From Pirellulales bacterium (GTDB lineage: Bacteria > Planctomycetota > Planctomycetia > Pirellulales > JADZDJ01), in assembly GCA_035499655.1 (NCBI GenBank), contig DATJYL010000201.1:1-32646 (forward strand): a stretch of 32,646 bases of DNA, in the 5' to 3' direction. The translations under genes and the position numbers were made by a program. This document shows, piece by piece, positions 9,010-18,239 of this stretch (position 1 is its first letter; every line of letters begins with the position of its first letter). The notes under the pieces were generated by a model. The model was not told the DNA's origin. It saw only the letters and a list, made by a program, of their open reading frames with translations, and did not search any database.

Positions 9010-9466
9010 GAAGAACAGGTACTATACCGCAATGGCGATGGTATACAAGAGTCTAGCAGTGCGATTTCCGGCCTTTGCACGTCAGCAACTCGCTGGACTT
9101 GCCTCAAGACTCGTATACTTCCTCAAGGAGTTTACTCATTTCAATTGGCAAAACTACATTCCGGTCGTGTCCACCCAAGGAACAACAAGGAAAGTGTCGG
9201 CATGACGCAGTCAAAGAGTTTTTGGAAGTGTTGGCCAGATTGATAGTTCGACATCACTTCCGCATGCAATCCATCGATTCGACAAGAAATAGCCAACAAC
9301 ATCCCCACGAAAAGTTGACAAAGGCCAGAGCCCTGCGTCAGATAAATTAAACCGATTCCGTCAAAACCAAACCGTCTCAGCTTTTCCACTAATCCACCTC
9401 GCTCGGCACATCGTAGTGGTTATGTTTTGTCGAGTGTGCCTACAAATCCGTCCATAGGATTTCACC
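9010..9466. other. Divergent intergenic region between cas3 and orf341
   Basis: No gene is supported in these 457 bp. The cas3-proximal end holds a promoter candidate and dyads (listed separately). The rest is AT-richer than the flanking genes. An AGGA at 9457-9460 is the ribosome binding site of orf341. I did not find a convincing plus-strand promoter. Confidence 0.5.
9021..9048 (-). promoter_or_regulatory. Candidate cas operon promoter with overlapping dyad
   Basis: On the minus strand, TTGTAT (9043-9048) and TATAGT (9021-9026) are 16 bp apart and would start transcription about 25 bases before the GTG of cas3. The inverted repeat TATACC-N11-GGTATA (9023-9045) spans the spacer and overlaps both hexamers, so a repressor bound there would block the promoter. 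A further GACTC/GTATAC half-site pair is seen at 9108-9118. Confidence 0.4.
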
Positions 9467-10492
9467 ATGACCAATCTCCTTGATGAATTTCGTGCCCGGT
9501 ATCAACGTTGGTGGACGGCATTTTACGGCAGTGGCCCATTGTACTGTTTGCCCAAAAAGGCAATTGAGTTTCTCTCGGCAGGAACGAGTCGACGCAAGCT
9601 ATTTGTGGGAGCCGCTGATGCCGAGGCTGAGTGTGCCTTTCTCGCGCTCTGTGGCGCGCACGATTCAATTGGTGTCTGGCGGTCAGCGCCTATTGTTTAC
9701 CCGTGCCTGATGCCAATGAAAGAGTGGCCTGAGATTAACAAGATGAAATCCATGGGCTGGACATCACAGCAGATAGCAAGCGTCAGGTCGATGGCGGGCA
9801 AGACTCGGAATATTTGGCGGCGACTTAAGGGCTATGTGGGTTGGCTCGTCCTCGATCCAGACTTCGGTAAGCAGCGTGACGAACTCGCGTCCACTTGGAA
9901 TGCATTGCGTTCGGATGAACAACCCGGTTTCCCTTTAGCTCGCAGTTGTAGTTTGCCGACCGCGCCACCCGAAGCTCGAAAAGTCGGCGCGGAGGCGGCT
10001 GAGTTTCAAACAAAGCTTGAGCAATTCCTAACTCATTGGAGCCTCACCAAGATGGTAACGTGGGATCTACCGGAGCCCCAAGGGCCCCTCATCCCTGCTC
10101 TAATCAAGCTCGACTCACCGGCAATGCCTCGCCACGGCTTACACATTGTTTTGCCGACTCACTATCCACTGACGGGCGATGACTCGCTGTTGGAGGAGAT
10201 TCGTGAGCAGCAGTTGCAAATTGCTCGCGAGCTGGGCTTGGACCGCACCATCGCAGGATTGCCCCACTTCGACGCCTATGGAAAGCTTTTCGAAGTGCAC
10301 CACTTGGAAACGACTATAAGAAGCCGTTATAGGCAGCCGAGGGGCGGCTTTGTGCTGCAGATGGAACAGGCCATTGCGCAGACTCTCGGGTTAAATCTTT
10401 CATATGTCCAAAAGCTGCGCAGGACGATTTCTGCAATCCAACGCGGCAAGCGATCCACGATCAAGTGGCTGAGCGCTAAGAGCCGGGCATAA
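9467..10492 (+). CDS. Unrecognised 341 aa protein of the integrase module
   Basis: I do not recognise this family. The protein is soluble, without signal peptide or membrane segment. It is rich in Trp and basic residues. A middle segment (NKMKSMGWTSQQIASVRSM) could be a helix-turn-helix. The C-terminal third has GLHIVLPTHYPL, a charged helix EEIREQQLQIARELGL, and a basic tail (LRRTISAIQRGKRS). It starts at ATG 9467 with AGGA eight bases upstream. It heads a plus-strand set with an HTH protein 137 bp downstream and then the integrase, so a role in maintenance, regulation or cargo of a mobile element is likely but unproven. It is divergent from cas3, which makes a link to CRISPR possible but unsupported. 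Confidence 0.7.
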   Translation: MTNLLDEFRARYQRWWTAFYGSGPLYCLPKKAIEFLSAGTSRRKLFVGAADAEAECAFLALCGAHDSIGVWRSAPIVYPCLMPMKEWPEINKMKSMGWTSQQIASVRSMAGKTRNIWRRLKGYVGWLVLDPDFGKQRDELASTWNALRSDEQPGFPLARSCSLPTAPPEARKVGAEAAEFQTKLEQFLTHWSLTKMVTWDLPEPQGPLIPALIKLDSPAMPRHGLHIVLPTHYPLTGDDSLLEEIREQQLQIARELGLDRTIAGLPHFDAYGKLFEVHHLETTIRSRYRQPRGGFVLQMEQAIAQTLGLNLSYVQKLRRTISAIQRGKRSTIKWLSAKSRA

Positions 10493-10628
10493 GCTAGCAC
10501 GATCTTGGCAATTCTCAAGGTCGCAAAAAGTTGGACCTGATTTTGTTGTTTTCAGGTCCGAGCTTTTTCCCGTCGAAGCCCAGATGATTTGGCAACAAAT
10601 CTTACTTGGCTCGGCAGGGAATGGCCGC

Positions 10629-10871
10629 ATGAGCAGTAACAGAAAACGACTTTCGCGCGATGAGCTTGAACGCGCCTTCGGCAATAAAGTGCCGCCCATT
10701 CTCAGCCCCGAAAAGCTGGCGCAGCTACTCGGGCTGAGCGTCAAAACCATGTATGCATGGATCGCAGCCGGACGGTTGGACGGAGCATTCCGCAAACGCG
10801 GCAAGCACATTCTCATCTGGCGGGATCGTGCACTCGACATTCTCTTTGATGGACCGGATTGGATGGATTAA
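10629..10871 (+). CDS. Excisionase-like HTH DNA-binding protein
   Basis: This 80 aa protein has a MerR-like winged helix of the excisionase (HTH_17) kind: LSPEKLAQLLGLSVKTMYAWIAAGRL followed by a wing with KRGKHILIWRDRAL. The ATG at 10629 is preceded by AGGGA at good spacing and is preferred over ATG 10584. The stop is 3 bp before the integrase start, so the two are translationally coupled. In integrative elements such proteins act as recombination directionality factor or integrase regulator. Here the role is inferred from family and position. Confidence 0.8.
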   Translation: MSSNRKRLSRDELERAFGNKVPPILSPEKLAQLLGLSVKTMYAWIAAGRLDGAFRKRGKHILIWRDRALDILFDGPDWMD

Positions 10872-10874
10872 ATT

Positions 10875-12029
10875 ATGAATAATGACAACGAAAACAGAAT
10901 TCAGATTGGTGACCATGTCACCATTTATCGCCGCGGCAAAACAGGAATTTGGACTGCCGAATATTGGTATAACCGCCAACATCGGCGAACCTCGCTTAAA
11001 ACGCGGAATCTACGGATTGCGCGACATAGCGCAGTTCGTATGGACGATCGACTAGCGCAGGGACAAAATCCAGTAGATCGTCCGATCCAAAAAGGAATCA
11101 CCCTGCGGCAGGCAGCCGATGACTTCGTCGAGTATCTCATAACCGAGGACCGCCGGCGTAAGACTATCATAAAGTACAAAGGTGTATTGAAAAAATTCAT
11201 AACGTTTTCTAATTCAGTCCAGGTGGCTCGAATAGCAAACGTTGATCTCTTGCTGATTGACCGCTACCGCGCATTCCGTAAACCGATAGTAAGTGAACGC
11301 AGCATGCACAATGAGGGGGTCATACTCAAAACATTTCTCGAATGGTGCGCTGATCGACGACTGATCGCAGCCAATCCCTTGTCTTCCCGTCGATTTCGTC
11401 GCCCCAAAAATGAACCTCGTGGCGGTCCCAATTTGGATCAGGTCAATGCTATCCTCGCTATTGCTGATCGAGATTTGATGTCGATTATTGCTGTGGCGGC
11501 TTTTACTGGGCGCCGCAGTGGAGAGATTCAGCACTTGCTGCTCGACGACGTCGATTTCCAAGGAAATTGGATTTACATAGTCTCCCGGCCAGGTGCGGAA
11601 ACAAAGACCGGCAACAGCACCAAGGTTCCAATTCACCCGAGATTGCGGGCCATCTTAGAGACATTGCCGAAGACAAAGCGTAGGTGGTTCTTTACCGCAG
11701 CGCCGAGCGTGCAATATCCCGAAGGTGGCCATCACTTGAACATGCGGGATATCAACGAACGCTTTCAGAAGCTGCTGAAGATATTAACGATACCGGCTGG
11801 CAAAAAGCACGGCGGCTTTACGTTCCATAGCCTGCGATCGTTTTTCAAAACATTTTGCGTCAACGCCGGTATTCCGCGTGATGCCGTCGACAAATGGCAG
11901 GATCATGCAGGCGATCGACGGCCGACAGCCGGCGATGGGTACTACCAACCCTGGGACGAGGAATCGCAGGAATTTATGAAGAAGGTCCCCTTTGGGGACG
12001 GCAAACCGGCGGCAGATGCCGGCAACTAA
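10875..12029 (+). CDS. int: Tyrosine recombinase / integrase
   Basis: This 384 aa protein has an N-terminal basic DNA-binding part, a SAM-like core-binding domain (residues ~75-165) and a catalytic domain. The active-site set appears complete: Arg214 in TGRRSGE, a Lys near 244-250 (ETKTGNSTK), His318 and Arg321 in FHSLR, His344 in WQDHAGD and the nucleophile Tyr356 or Tyr357 in DGYYQPW. It should catalyse site-specific integration and excision. The likely target is the tRNA-Ser gene 220 bp downstream, whose 3' end points at it. It is coupled to the HTH gene just upstream. No frameshift is seen, so it is probably functional. Confidence 0.95.
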   Translation: MNNDNENRIQIGDHVTIYRRGKTGIWTAEYWYNRQHRRTSLKTRNLRIARHSAVRMDDRLAQGQNPVDRPIQKGITLRQAADDFVEYLITEDRRRKTIIKYKGVLKKFITFSNSVQVARIANVDLLLIDRYRAFRKPIVSERSMHNEGVILKTFLEWCADRRLIAANPLSSRRFRRPKNEPRGGPNLDQVNAILAIADRDLMSIIAVAAFTGRRSGEIQHLLLDDVDFQGNWIYIVSRPGAETKTGNSTKVPIHPRLRAILETLPKTKRRWFFTAAPSVQYPEGGHHLNMRDINERFQKLLKILTIPAGKKHGGFTFHSLRSFFKTFCVNAGIPRDAVDKWQDHAGDRRPTAGDGYYQPWDEESQEFMKKVPFGDGKPAADAGN

Positions 12030-12249
12030 TTGGAGGGTTTAGTTATGAAGTCAATTTTTTCAATCGCGTTCGGTTTAATCCTGCGGACTTGCCTGGTGTC
12101 GAACAACGCCATCGCAGCGCGGTGTGCCGACGTACGTGACAGTGAAGTAACCAACCGGGACAAATCCTGGACAGTGGGGGTGCTCGAAAACACCTGCCTT
12201 CCCGAAATTAATCTACCGTCAGCAGTTACGGCGCGCTGTTCTTTTCAAG

Positions 12250-12331
12250 CGGAGGGCACGGGATTCGAACCCGCAACCGGTTTCCCGGCATCTGATTTCG
12301 AGTCAGACCGCTAGCCATTCGCTTACCCTCC
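12250..12331 (-). tRNA. tRNA-Ser(CGA)
   Basis: Read on the minus strand, the acceptor arm GGAGGGT pairs with GCCCTCC. The anticodon stem TCTGA/TCAGA holds a seven-base loop CTCGAAA with anticodon CGA. There is a long variable arm (CCGG-GAAA-CCGG), and the T arm reads GCGGGTTCGAATCCCGT. The long variable arm and a G discriminator agree with serine. CCA is not encoded. The 3' end lies at the integrase side, the usual target of tyrosine integrases. The D arm is irregular, with only two clear pairs. Confidence 0.93.
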
Positions 12332-12503
12332 GGGGAAAATTCTAATCAATTGCCGGCTGCTCGAAAAGCTGTTGTAGAAAGGCCAAAGGGTTTCGCTACG
12401 CGGCTGATACTTCATTCTCCTCTGTTGACAGTTGCACCAGGGGAGGCAGAGAATTGCAGCATTCTATGAGTATTTGTTCTCAAGCGTCGGGAGTTAACCT
12501 GTC

Positions 12504-12746
12504 ATGCGTAATTCGAATAAGCGAAATTTACGGCGTCGCTTATTGTGGTTGCTGATCGTCTGCGGAGGACTTACGTTAAGCAACATAGGCTGTGGCGGCG
12601 ACGCTTATGAAAAGCAGTTTGACGATAGTTTGCAGCACTTGAAAAAGACGGGTTTGCCATTAGGCCAAGAGCCTGCTCCGCCTGCCGATGGAGCAGCAAC
12701 AGGGGCAGCTTCCAATCCCGAGCCGCAACAACCGCCCCCGAATTAG
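12504..12746 (+). CDS. Small lipoprotein-like secreted protein
   Basis: This 80 aa protein has a basic N-terminus (RNSNKRNLRRR), a hydrophobic stretch (LLWLLIVCGGLTLSNIG) and a cysteine at residue 30 followed by GGD, as in many small planctomycete lipoproteins, although Asn at -3 is not a classical lipobox. The C-terminus is Pro/Ala-rich (PAPPADGAATGAA) and probably disordered. GGGAG nine bases upstream supports the ATG. It stands alone, convergent with the kdp operon and just outside the tRNA-Ser boundary. No function can be assigned. Confidence 0.6.
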   Translation: MRNSNKRNLRRRLLWLLIVCGGLTLSNIGCGGDAYEKQFDDSLQHLKKTGLPLGQEPAPPADGAATGAASNPEPQQPPPN

Positions 12747-12804
12747 GCGGCATTCTCAGAAGTGCATTGACACAGTATGCGCAATGATGTTCGGAAGAGA
12801 AAAA

Positions 12805-12886
12805 TCCCGGAGTTCCAGCTTGAGCCCATCACTTAGGTGTGCAGCCTAAGAGAATCTAAAGGCAGGTCAAACAAGGAACTCCGGGA
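12805..12886 (-). terminator. Long-armed terminator-like structure after kdpC
   Basis: A perfect 12 bp inverted repeat (TCCCGGAGTTCC at 12805-12816 and GGAACTCCGGGA at 12875-12886) encloses 58 bases. Inside is a second perfect hairpin (CTTAGG/CCTAAG, 12831-12849). On the minus strand the outer stem is followed at once by TTTTTC, so it could terminate the kdp transcript. The large apical part is unusual for an intrinsic terminator and might be another structured RNA or a small mobile repeat. Confidence 0.5.
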
Positions 12887-12933
12887 AAACATCGGGAAGA
12901 ATCACCAATTTATTGGCGAAAATTGGATACTGC

Positions 12934-13965
12934 CTATTTCCCTCCGAAGCGAGCACGCAGCGCCAAATTAGTTTCTAGGACGTTCACCAAGGGGACTCCA
13001 ACGGTTCCGCCTAAAGGAGCCGTGGCGCTGTCACGCAATTGCTTTTCGATTTCCTTGTGTACGACGGCTTCGTCGGTGCTTGTTTTCTTGGCCCAGGCGG
13101 CCGCGACGCGATCTAATTGCCACAGCGCGTTATCCAAAGTGATGTCGGGATCGAGACCGGAGCCAGAGGCCATCACCATATCGGCCGGCACAGTTTGCAA
13201 TTCAGCATCGGGATGTTCACTCAGCCACATATCAAAGAAGTTCGATTGGATATCGGCTCCATCGGACACCGGCTCCACGCTGGTCGTTGACTTGCCGTCG
13301 GGGCCCGGTTTCGTGACAACCGACAGGAATTTGCCGGGGTTCACCTTGGAGAAATTCTCAAAGAAAACCACGGCCAAGTCTGCGGGTGCCGGTGAGTCAT
13401 TATCCGGATTATCCGCCTTGAATTTAGCGACGATATCCGGATGCGACTTTTCCCAATCGAGCACGTATTGCTGCTGCGGCGTCGGGTTTTTGTCATCGTA
13501 CGTCGTGCCGACCCAGTTTTGTGCGACGGTATTGTGGGCATCGGCCCATTGCGCAACGACCCCCGGCTTGCCGCCGAACTGATCCTTTTGGAACCACGCT
13601 TCGATATCAGGTGCGACAGGTTGTCCTTTCTTCTCTCCGCTGTTGTATTTCACAATTGGGCCCAGCGCTTTCGCTACTCGGTCGCGCAAGAGGTAGTTGT
13701 TACCACCCCAGTTCGAAGCGCCGGATGCCGCGCCGTTATACGAGGCCGCCGACGGGCGCGGTTGGAAGTATTCGTCGGAAGTGAACGGTTGAGCGATCAG
13801 CCGCGAGCCAATTACTTTGTCACTGGCATCGACAACTAAGCTGCCCTGCGCTTTATCGTGGAACAGCGTTTGGCCGATGATCAGCAAGACCAACGGATAA
13901 AGAATGCAGCATAAGACAATGGTCAGAAACAACAGCCACAAGTTGGCACGAATATGAGCGGACAT
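12934..13965 (-). CDS. kdpC: KdpC, potassium-transporting ATPase subunit C, with insertion
   Basis: KdpC assists KdpB in the high-affinity K+ uptake complex. The N-terminal membrane helix (WLLFLTIVLCCILYPLVLLIIG, residues ~10-31) is followed by IGSRLIAQPF, YFQPRPSAASY and SGASNWGGNN. The C-terminal signature MASGSGLDPDIT (265-276) and GVPLVNVLETNLAL are typical. At 343 aa it is far longer than usual KdpC (about 190 aa). The excess is one block, residues ~105-258, between the two conserved halves, rich in Asp, Pro and Trp. Reading frame and codon pattern continue through it. It is the last gene of the operon, about 70 bp after kdpB. Confidence 0.93.
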   Translation of the reverse strand: MSAHIRANLWLLFLTIVLCCILYPLVLLIIGQTLFHDKAQGSLVVDASDKVIGSRLIAQPFTSDEYFQPRPSAASYNGAASGASNWGGNNYLLRDRVAKALGPIVKYNSGEKKGQPVAPDIEAWFQKDQFGGKPGVVAQWADAHNTVAQNWVGTTYDDKNPTPQQQYVLDWEKSHPDIVAKFKADNPDNDSPAPADLAVVFFENFSKVNPGKFLSVVTKPGPDGKSTTSVEPVSDGADIQSNFFDMWLSEHPDAELQTVPADMVMASGSGLDPDITLDNALWQLDRVAAAWAKKTSTDEAVVHKEIEKQLRDSATAPLGGTVGVPLVNVLETNLALRARFGGK

Positions 13966-14034
13966 AATTTCAATCTCCGAAATAACTGATTTTTTGATAT
14001 TTAATAGTCCCGAGCTTTTTAACGTGACGACCGT

Positions 14035-16233
14035 TTACACCATATGAAGAGCCGTCAGTACAAGGTCGATCAGCTTGATGCCAATAAAGGGCGCGATTAC
14101 GCCTCCCAGGCCCCAAATCAACAGGTTGCGACGCAGCAGGGCATCTGCTCCCACGGGACGATATTTAACTCCCTTTAATGCAATCGGAATGAGAAGCGGA
14201 ATGACAATCGCGTTAAAAATCACGGCTGACAAAATCGCTGACGTGGCCGAGTGTAAATTCATGATGTCGAACGGCTTGAGCCACGGCAACGTGGCCGCAA
14301 ACAACGCCGGGATAATAGCGAAATACTTCGCCAGGTCATTAGCGATGGAAAACGTCGTCAACGCTCCGCGGGTCATCAACAACTGCTTGCCGATTTCGAC
14401 GGTTTCGATCAGCTTCGTGGGATCGCTGTCTAAGTCCACCATGTTTCCTGCTTCCTTGGCGGCCTGCGTGCCGGAATTCATCGCAATGCCCACGTCGGCT
14501 TGCGCCAGCGCTGGGGCGTCGTTGGTGCCATCACCCATCATGGCGACGAGCTTGCCACCCGCCTGCTCTTTGCGAATGTATTCGAGCTTTGCCTCGGGCG
14601 TAGCTTCGGCCACGAAATCGTCCACTCCGGCCTGGGCGGCAATTGCCGCTGCGGTTAGCGGATTGTCGCCGGTGACCATGACGGTTCTGAGTCCCATGCG
14701 CCGCAAGCGTTCGAACCTTTCGGAAATGCCTGGCTTTAAAATGTCTTCCAATACCACCATTCCGGCGATGCGGTTTCCGTCGCAGACCAACAGGGGCGTA
14801 GCCCCTTTGCTTGCCACTTCCGCGACCATGACATCCGTATTGGTCGGTGCGGAACTGTTTTGTTTCTTGACGTGCCGCAGAATGGCATCGGGCGCGCCCT
14901 TACGAATTTGTCGACCATCGGGCAGATCGATACCGCTCATTCGTGTCTGGGCGCTAAACGCTATGAATTGCACTCCGGGGGGAGCTGAGCCGTTGCCCAC
15001 CGGCGACTGTTCCAATTGATGAAACAGTTCTACGATGCTCTTTCCTTCTGGAGTCTCGTCCGCCGCCGAAGCCTGCGCCGCCAGGCTTCCCAACTCGGTG
15101 GCACTAAAGCCGTCGAACGGAACAAATCGCGTCGCTCTCCGGTTGCCGATGGTAATCGTACCTGTTTTGTCCAGCAATAACGTATCGACATCGCCCGCCA
15201 CTTCCACCGCCTTGCCGCTTTTGGCCAGAATGTTTGCTCGCAAGGCTCGGTCCATCCCGGCAATGCCGATGGCCGCCAACAACGCGCCGATTGTCGTGGG
15301 AATTAAACACACCAATAGCGCGACGAGTGTCGGCACGTCAGTCCCAAGGCTTTTCAACGGATGATCAATGCCCAGAAAGTCCTTCATGTAAAGCTCGGCG
15401 TTGAGCGCCATGGGCCAAAGGGCTGCGGTAACAATTAAAAAAATCAAAGTGAACGCCGCCAATACCAGCGAAAGTGCAATTTCGTTGGGTGTGCGCTGGC
15501 GGATTGCGCCTTCGACAAGGGCAATCATGCGATCCAAAAACGATTTGCCAGCGCCAGCCGTGATTTGTACGACGATGCGGTCCGACAAAACCCGCGTGCC
15601 GCCGGTGACTCCCGAGCGATCGCCCCCGGCCTCGCGGATGACCGGCGCTGATTCGCCGGTAATGGCCGATTCATCGACTGAAGCCACACCTTCGATAATT
15701 TCTCCATCGCCGGGAATAATGTGACCGGCTTCGATGACCACTCGATCTCCGGCTTGCAACGCCGTAGAGACGGTTTCCTCGACGGCGCCATTTGCTTTCA
15801 GGCGGAAAGCGGGCGTGGCTTGCCGCGTTTTTCGCAGGGCATCGGCCTGAGCTTTGCCACGAGCTTCGGCCAAGGCGGAAGCAAAATTAGCGAATATGAC
15901 GGTCAAAAATAGCCAAATATCTAGGGCGATGAGATACCCTACGCCCGCTTGGCTGCTATAACCCAGCAGAGCTCGGATGGTGAAGATCATGCACAATACC
16001 GTGCCCACTTCGACCACGAACATTACCGGATTTTTCCACTGGATGTCGGGCCGCAACATCACGAACGATTGCTTCAAGGCCGCCTTGGTCAGCTCCGGCG
16101 CGAACAAACCTGCTCTCCGGCTTTGCCGACGGGCAAGTTTGTTTTGTTCTGGTGAATTCTCGTTTGTAGCAGGCGTCTGCTGCGAATATCTGGCCGTGCT
16201 CGAAAGCTGTTCAAGCGTTGAGAGCTGATCCAT
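14035..16233 (-). CDS. kdpB: KdpB, potassium-transporting P-type ATPase catalytic subunit
   Basis: This is a P-type ATPase of the Kdp class, 732 aa from ATG 16233, chosen because GGAG lies at the right distance and the open frame upstream of it looks non-coding. It has the actuator motif TGES (near residue 192), the phosphorylation site DKTGTIT (Asp355), the KGAP-type nucleotide-binding segment and the hinge [21 protein letters not shown]. Membrane helices flank these domains. It hydrolyses ATP to drive K+ uptake through KdpA. It lies between kdpA (about 70 bp upstream) and kdpC. A long plus-strand ORF opposite it is only its shadow. Confidence 0.97.
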   Translation of the reverse strand: MDQLSTLEQLSSTARYSQQTPATNENSPEQNKLARRQSRRAGLFAPELTKAALKQSFVMLRPDIQWKNPVMFVVEVGTVLCMIFTIRALLGYSSQAGVGYLIALDIWLFLTVIFANFASALAEARGKAQADALRKTRQATPAFRLKANGAVEETVSTALQAGDRVVIEAGHIIPGDGEIIEGVASVDESAITGESAPVIREAGGDRSGVTGGTRVLSDRIVVQITAGAGKSFLDRMIALVEGAIRQRTPNEIALSLVLAAFTLIFLIVTAALWPMALNAELYMKDFLGIDHPLKSLGTDVPTLVALLVCLIPTTIGALLAAIGIAGMDRALRANILAKSGKAVEVAGDVDTLLLDKTGTITIGNRRATRFVPFDGFSATELGSLAAQASAADETPEGKSIVELFHQLEQSPVGNGSAPPGVQFIAFSAQTRMSGIDLPDGRQIRKGAPDAILRHVKKQNSSAPTNTDVMVAEVASKGATPLLVCDGNRIAGMVVLEDILKPGISERFERLRRMGLRTVMVTGDNPLTAAAIAAQAGVDDFVAEATPEAKLEYIRKEQAGGKLVAMMGDGTNDAPALAQADVGIAMNSGTQAAKEAGNMVDLDSDPTKLIETVEIGKQLLMTRGALTTFSIANDLAKYFAIIPALFAATLPWLKPFDIMNLHSATSAILSAVIFNAIVIPLLIPIALKGVKYRPVGADALLRRNLLIWGLGGVIAPFIGIKLIDLVLTALHMV

Positions 16234-16304
16234 TGTGAATGCACTCCAAAATCTATTGATAAATACGCCTATGGCAGGGTGAAGAATTCCACACACGCGC
16301 GGCC

Positions 16305-18128
16305 TTAGCCGCCAAAGGGTAATGGGCCGAAATGTTCTGCAACGGGGCCGAGCACCGCGGCGGGCAAAAACAACAAAGCACCCACAAGAAGGATTGTGCC
16401 TAACAGCACAAATCCGAACGTAACGGTGTCAGTTCGCAATGTGCCCACGGTGAACGGAGTCGCTTTTTTAACCGACAGACTGCCGGCGATTGCAATGGGC
16501 GCAATGATCGGAATAAAGCGCCCCAGTAACATGACTAAACCGCACGCTATATCCCACGCCCGTTGCGGGGCTTTTGCGGGAGCATCGTCGGCGGCAAAGC
16601 CCACGGTATCCCCCAGGCCTTCGAAGCCGGAGCCGTTATTAGCTGATGCCGAAGTGAATTCGTAGACAATTTCTGAAAAACCGTGAGCGGCTGGATTGTT
16701 TTTGGTGCCAAAACCCCAGTCCGTTGCGACAAACAACCCGGCGGGGATCAGGATCAAAAGCGGGTGAGCAAGCATGGCGAACGACGCCAATTTCATTTCC
16801 TTGGCTTCCACCTTTTTGCCTAAATACTCCGGCGTGCGCCCAACCATTAGGCCGGCGATGAAGACGCCAATAATGAGATAAATCAGCAGGTTAATCAGCC
16901 CCACGCCAACGCCCCCCCAAATGCAATTCAGCCACATGCCCGTTAGCGGCGTGATTCCCGCCAACGGATTCAGGCTATCATGCATACAATTCACCGAACC
17001 GTTGGAAGTGTTCGTTGTCAGCGCGGCCCAGGTCGCACCGGCCGCGGTGCCGAAGCGCAGTTCTTTACCCTCTAGATTTCCGAGCGATTGATCAACGGGC
17101 AAACCTGCCACGGCCGATACGTCGATTTCGCGCAAGCCGCCTTCGACGGTGGAATCGGTCGCGTGATATGTTTGCGCTGGATGGGCTGTTAAGGCGGGAT
17201 TCGGACGCTCGGCATCCCAATACAGACTCCAGCCGAGTGTAATCAACGAAAGCACCAGCATCACTCCGAAGATGACCGCGGCGTGTGGATAATTTTTGAG
17301 CATTTTGCCGAACATCACCAATTGCGCCACGGGAATCAAAATGATTCCCATGCAAGTTAGTAAATTCGTCCAGCTATTGGGGTTTTCAAACGGATGGGCA
17401 CTATTGGCGCCGAAGTAACCACCGCCGTTGGTGCCAAATTGTTTCACGGCAACGATGGCTGCTACCGGACCGCGGGCAATTAGTTGGGGGTTGGCATTGC
17501 CGGCATCGTTGGTACCCATCGCTCCTGTTTCAACCGTAGCCGCTTGAGCTGCACCATCCAGGGTCATTGGCGAACCGCCCCAAAGCAGAAGCACGCCAAC
17601 GATGAGATTCAGTGGAATGTAAAAGTAGGCGACGCCTCGCCACATATCTAAATAGAAATTTCCCATGGTCTTGTCGCCGCGCAAGCCACGAATAATGGCC
17701 ACTAAAGCAGCCAAGCCAATTACCGGCGAAAGAATTTGCTTCCAGCAGACGAAAAAGATTTGGGTGAAATATGAGAAGTGCACTTCGCCTGAATAGTGCT
17801 GCTGATTCGTGTTCGTCATGAATGAGATGGCCGTGTGAAAGATTGTGCTCGGCGACAGCATTCCTTTTCCGTCGGGATTCAGAAACGATGGATGGTACGG
17901 CTGCGTGGCCAGTACGGCAAAACCCACGACGAATGTCACGACATTGAATAACATAAACGCCCAGCAGTACTGCTTCCAATATTGTGGCCCCGTGTCCACA
18001 CGGCTTTCGATCCAGCGCAGAAATCCGGGGATGCGACAACGGCCCTCAAACACGTAGGCCATGTACAGGCCCAGCGGAATGGCGAGGACGAATGTGATAG
18101 CGAAAACAAATACCGGCAAAGTCCACAT
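16305..18128 (-). CDS. kdpA: KdpA, potassium-transporting ATPase K+-binding subunit
   Basis: This 607 aa polytopic membrane protein has the repeated pore and selectivity regions of Kdp[50 protein letters not shown] and [16 protein letters not shown], plus the conserved [17 protein letters not shown] loop. It starts [13 protein letters not shown], with GAGGAAA upstream of ATG 18128. It is somewhat longer than E. coli KdpA (557 aa), mainly in a soluble loop around residues 310-370. It selects and channels K+ in the KdpFABC complex. It is preceded by kdpF at 19 bp. Confidence 0.97.
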   Translation of the reverse strand: MWTLPVFVFAITFVLAIPLGLYMAYVFEGRCRIPGFLRWIESRVDTGPQYWKQYCWAFMLFNVVTFVVGFAVLATQPYHPSFLNPDGKGMLSPSTIFHTAISFMTNTNQQHYSGEVHFSYFTQIFFVCWKQILSPVIGLAALVAIIRGLRGDKTMGNFYLDMWRGVAYFYIPLNLIVGVLLLWGGSPMTLDGAAQAATVETGAMGTNDAGNANPQLIARGPVAAIVAVKQFGTNGGGYFGANSAHPFENPNSWTNLLTCMGIILIPVAQLVMFGKMLKNYPHAAVIFGVMLVLSLITLGWSLYWDAERPNPALTAHPAQTYHATDSTVEGGLREIDVSAVAGLPVDQSLGNLEGKELRFGTAAGATWAALTTNTSNGSVNCMHDSLNPLAGITPLTGMWLNCIWGGVGVGLINLLIYLIIGVFIAGLMVGRTPEYLGKKVEAKEMKLASFAMLAHPLLILIPAGLFVATDWGFGTKNNPAAHGFSEIVYEFTSASANNGSGFEGLGDTVGFAADDAPAKAPQRAWDIACGLVMLLGRFIPIIAPIAIAGSLSVKKATPFTVGTLRTDTVTFGFVLLGTILLVGALLFLPAAVLGPVAEHFGPLPFGG

Positions 18129-18147
18129 GGAATGAACCTTTTCCTCT

Positions 18148-18228
18148 TTAGAACCATTCAGGGCGCAAAAGCGCCGTGAACAGATAGATAAACAACAACA
18201 CTGTCACGATGGCGGCAAATACGATCAT
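18148..18228 (-). CDS. kdpF: KdpF, small stabilising subunit of the Kdp complex
   Basis: This 26 aa peptide is one membrane helix (IVFAAIVTVLLFIYLFTALL) ending RPEWF, the arrangement typical of KdpF, which stabilises the KdpABC complex in the membrane. AGAGGA seven bases upstream supports ATG 18228. It sits 19 bp before kdpA and 11 bp after the stop of the 31 aa peptide gene. It is too short for standard gene calls and easy to miss. Confidence 0.85.
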   Translation of the reverse strand: MIVFAAIVTVLLFIYLFTALLRPEWF

Positions 18229-18239
18229 GATTTAGTCCT

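Noticed and set aside
1-12249. Duplicate of the tRNA-Ser 3' end as the other att site inside the window
   Set aside because: I read for the GGATTCGAACCCG core to the left of the integrase and found no second copy; if it exists it lies outside the window.
12030-12314. Plus-strand ORF with a signal-like start and a GTGFEPATG segment
   Set aside because: The C-terminal half is the antisense translation of tRNA-Ser, a well-known false protein signature, and the upstream half has no recognisable domain.
12923-13582. 219 aa plus-strand ORF opposite kdpC
   Set aside because: It mirrors the kdpC frame, including the insertion, and shows no protein family features.
14075-15019. 314 aa plus-strand ORF opposite kdpB
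   Set aside because: It is a shadow of a strongly conserved P-type ATPase gene, with biased composition and no motif.
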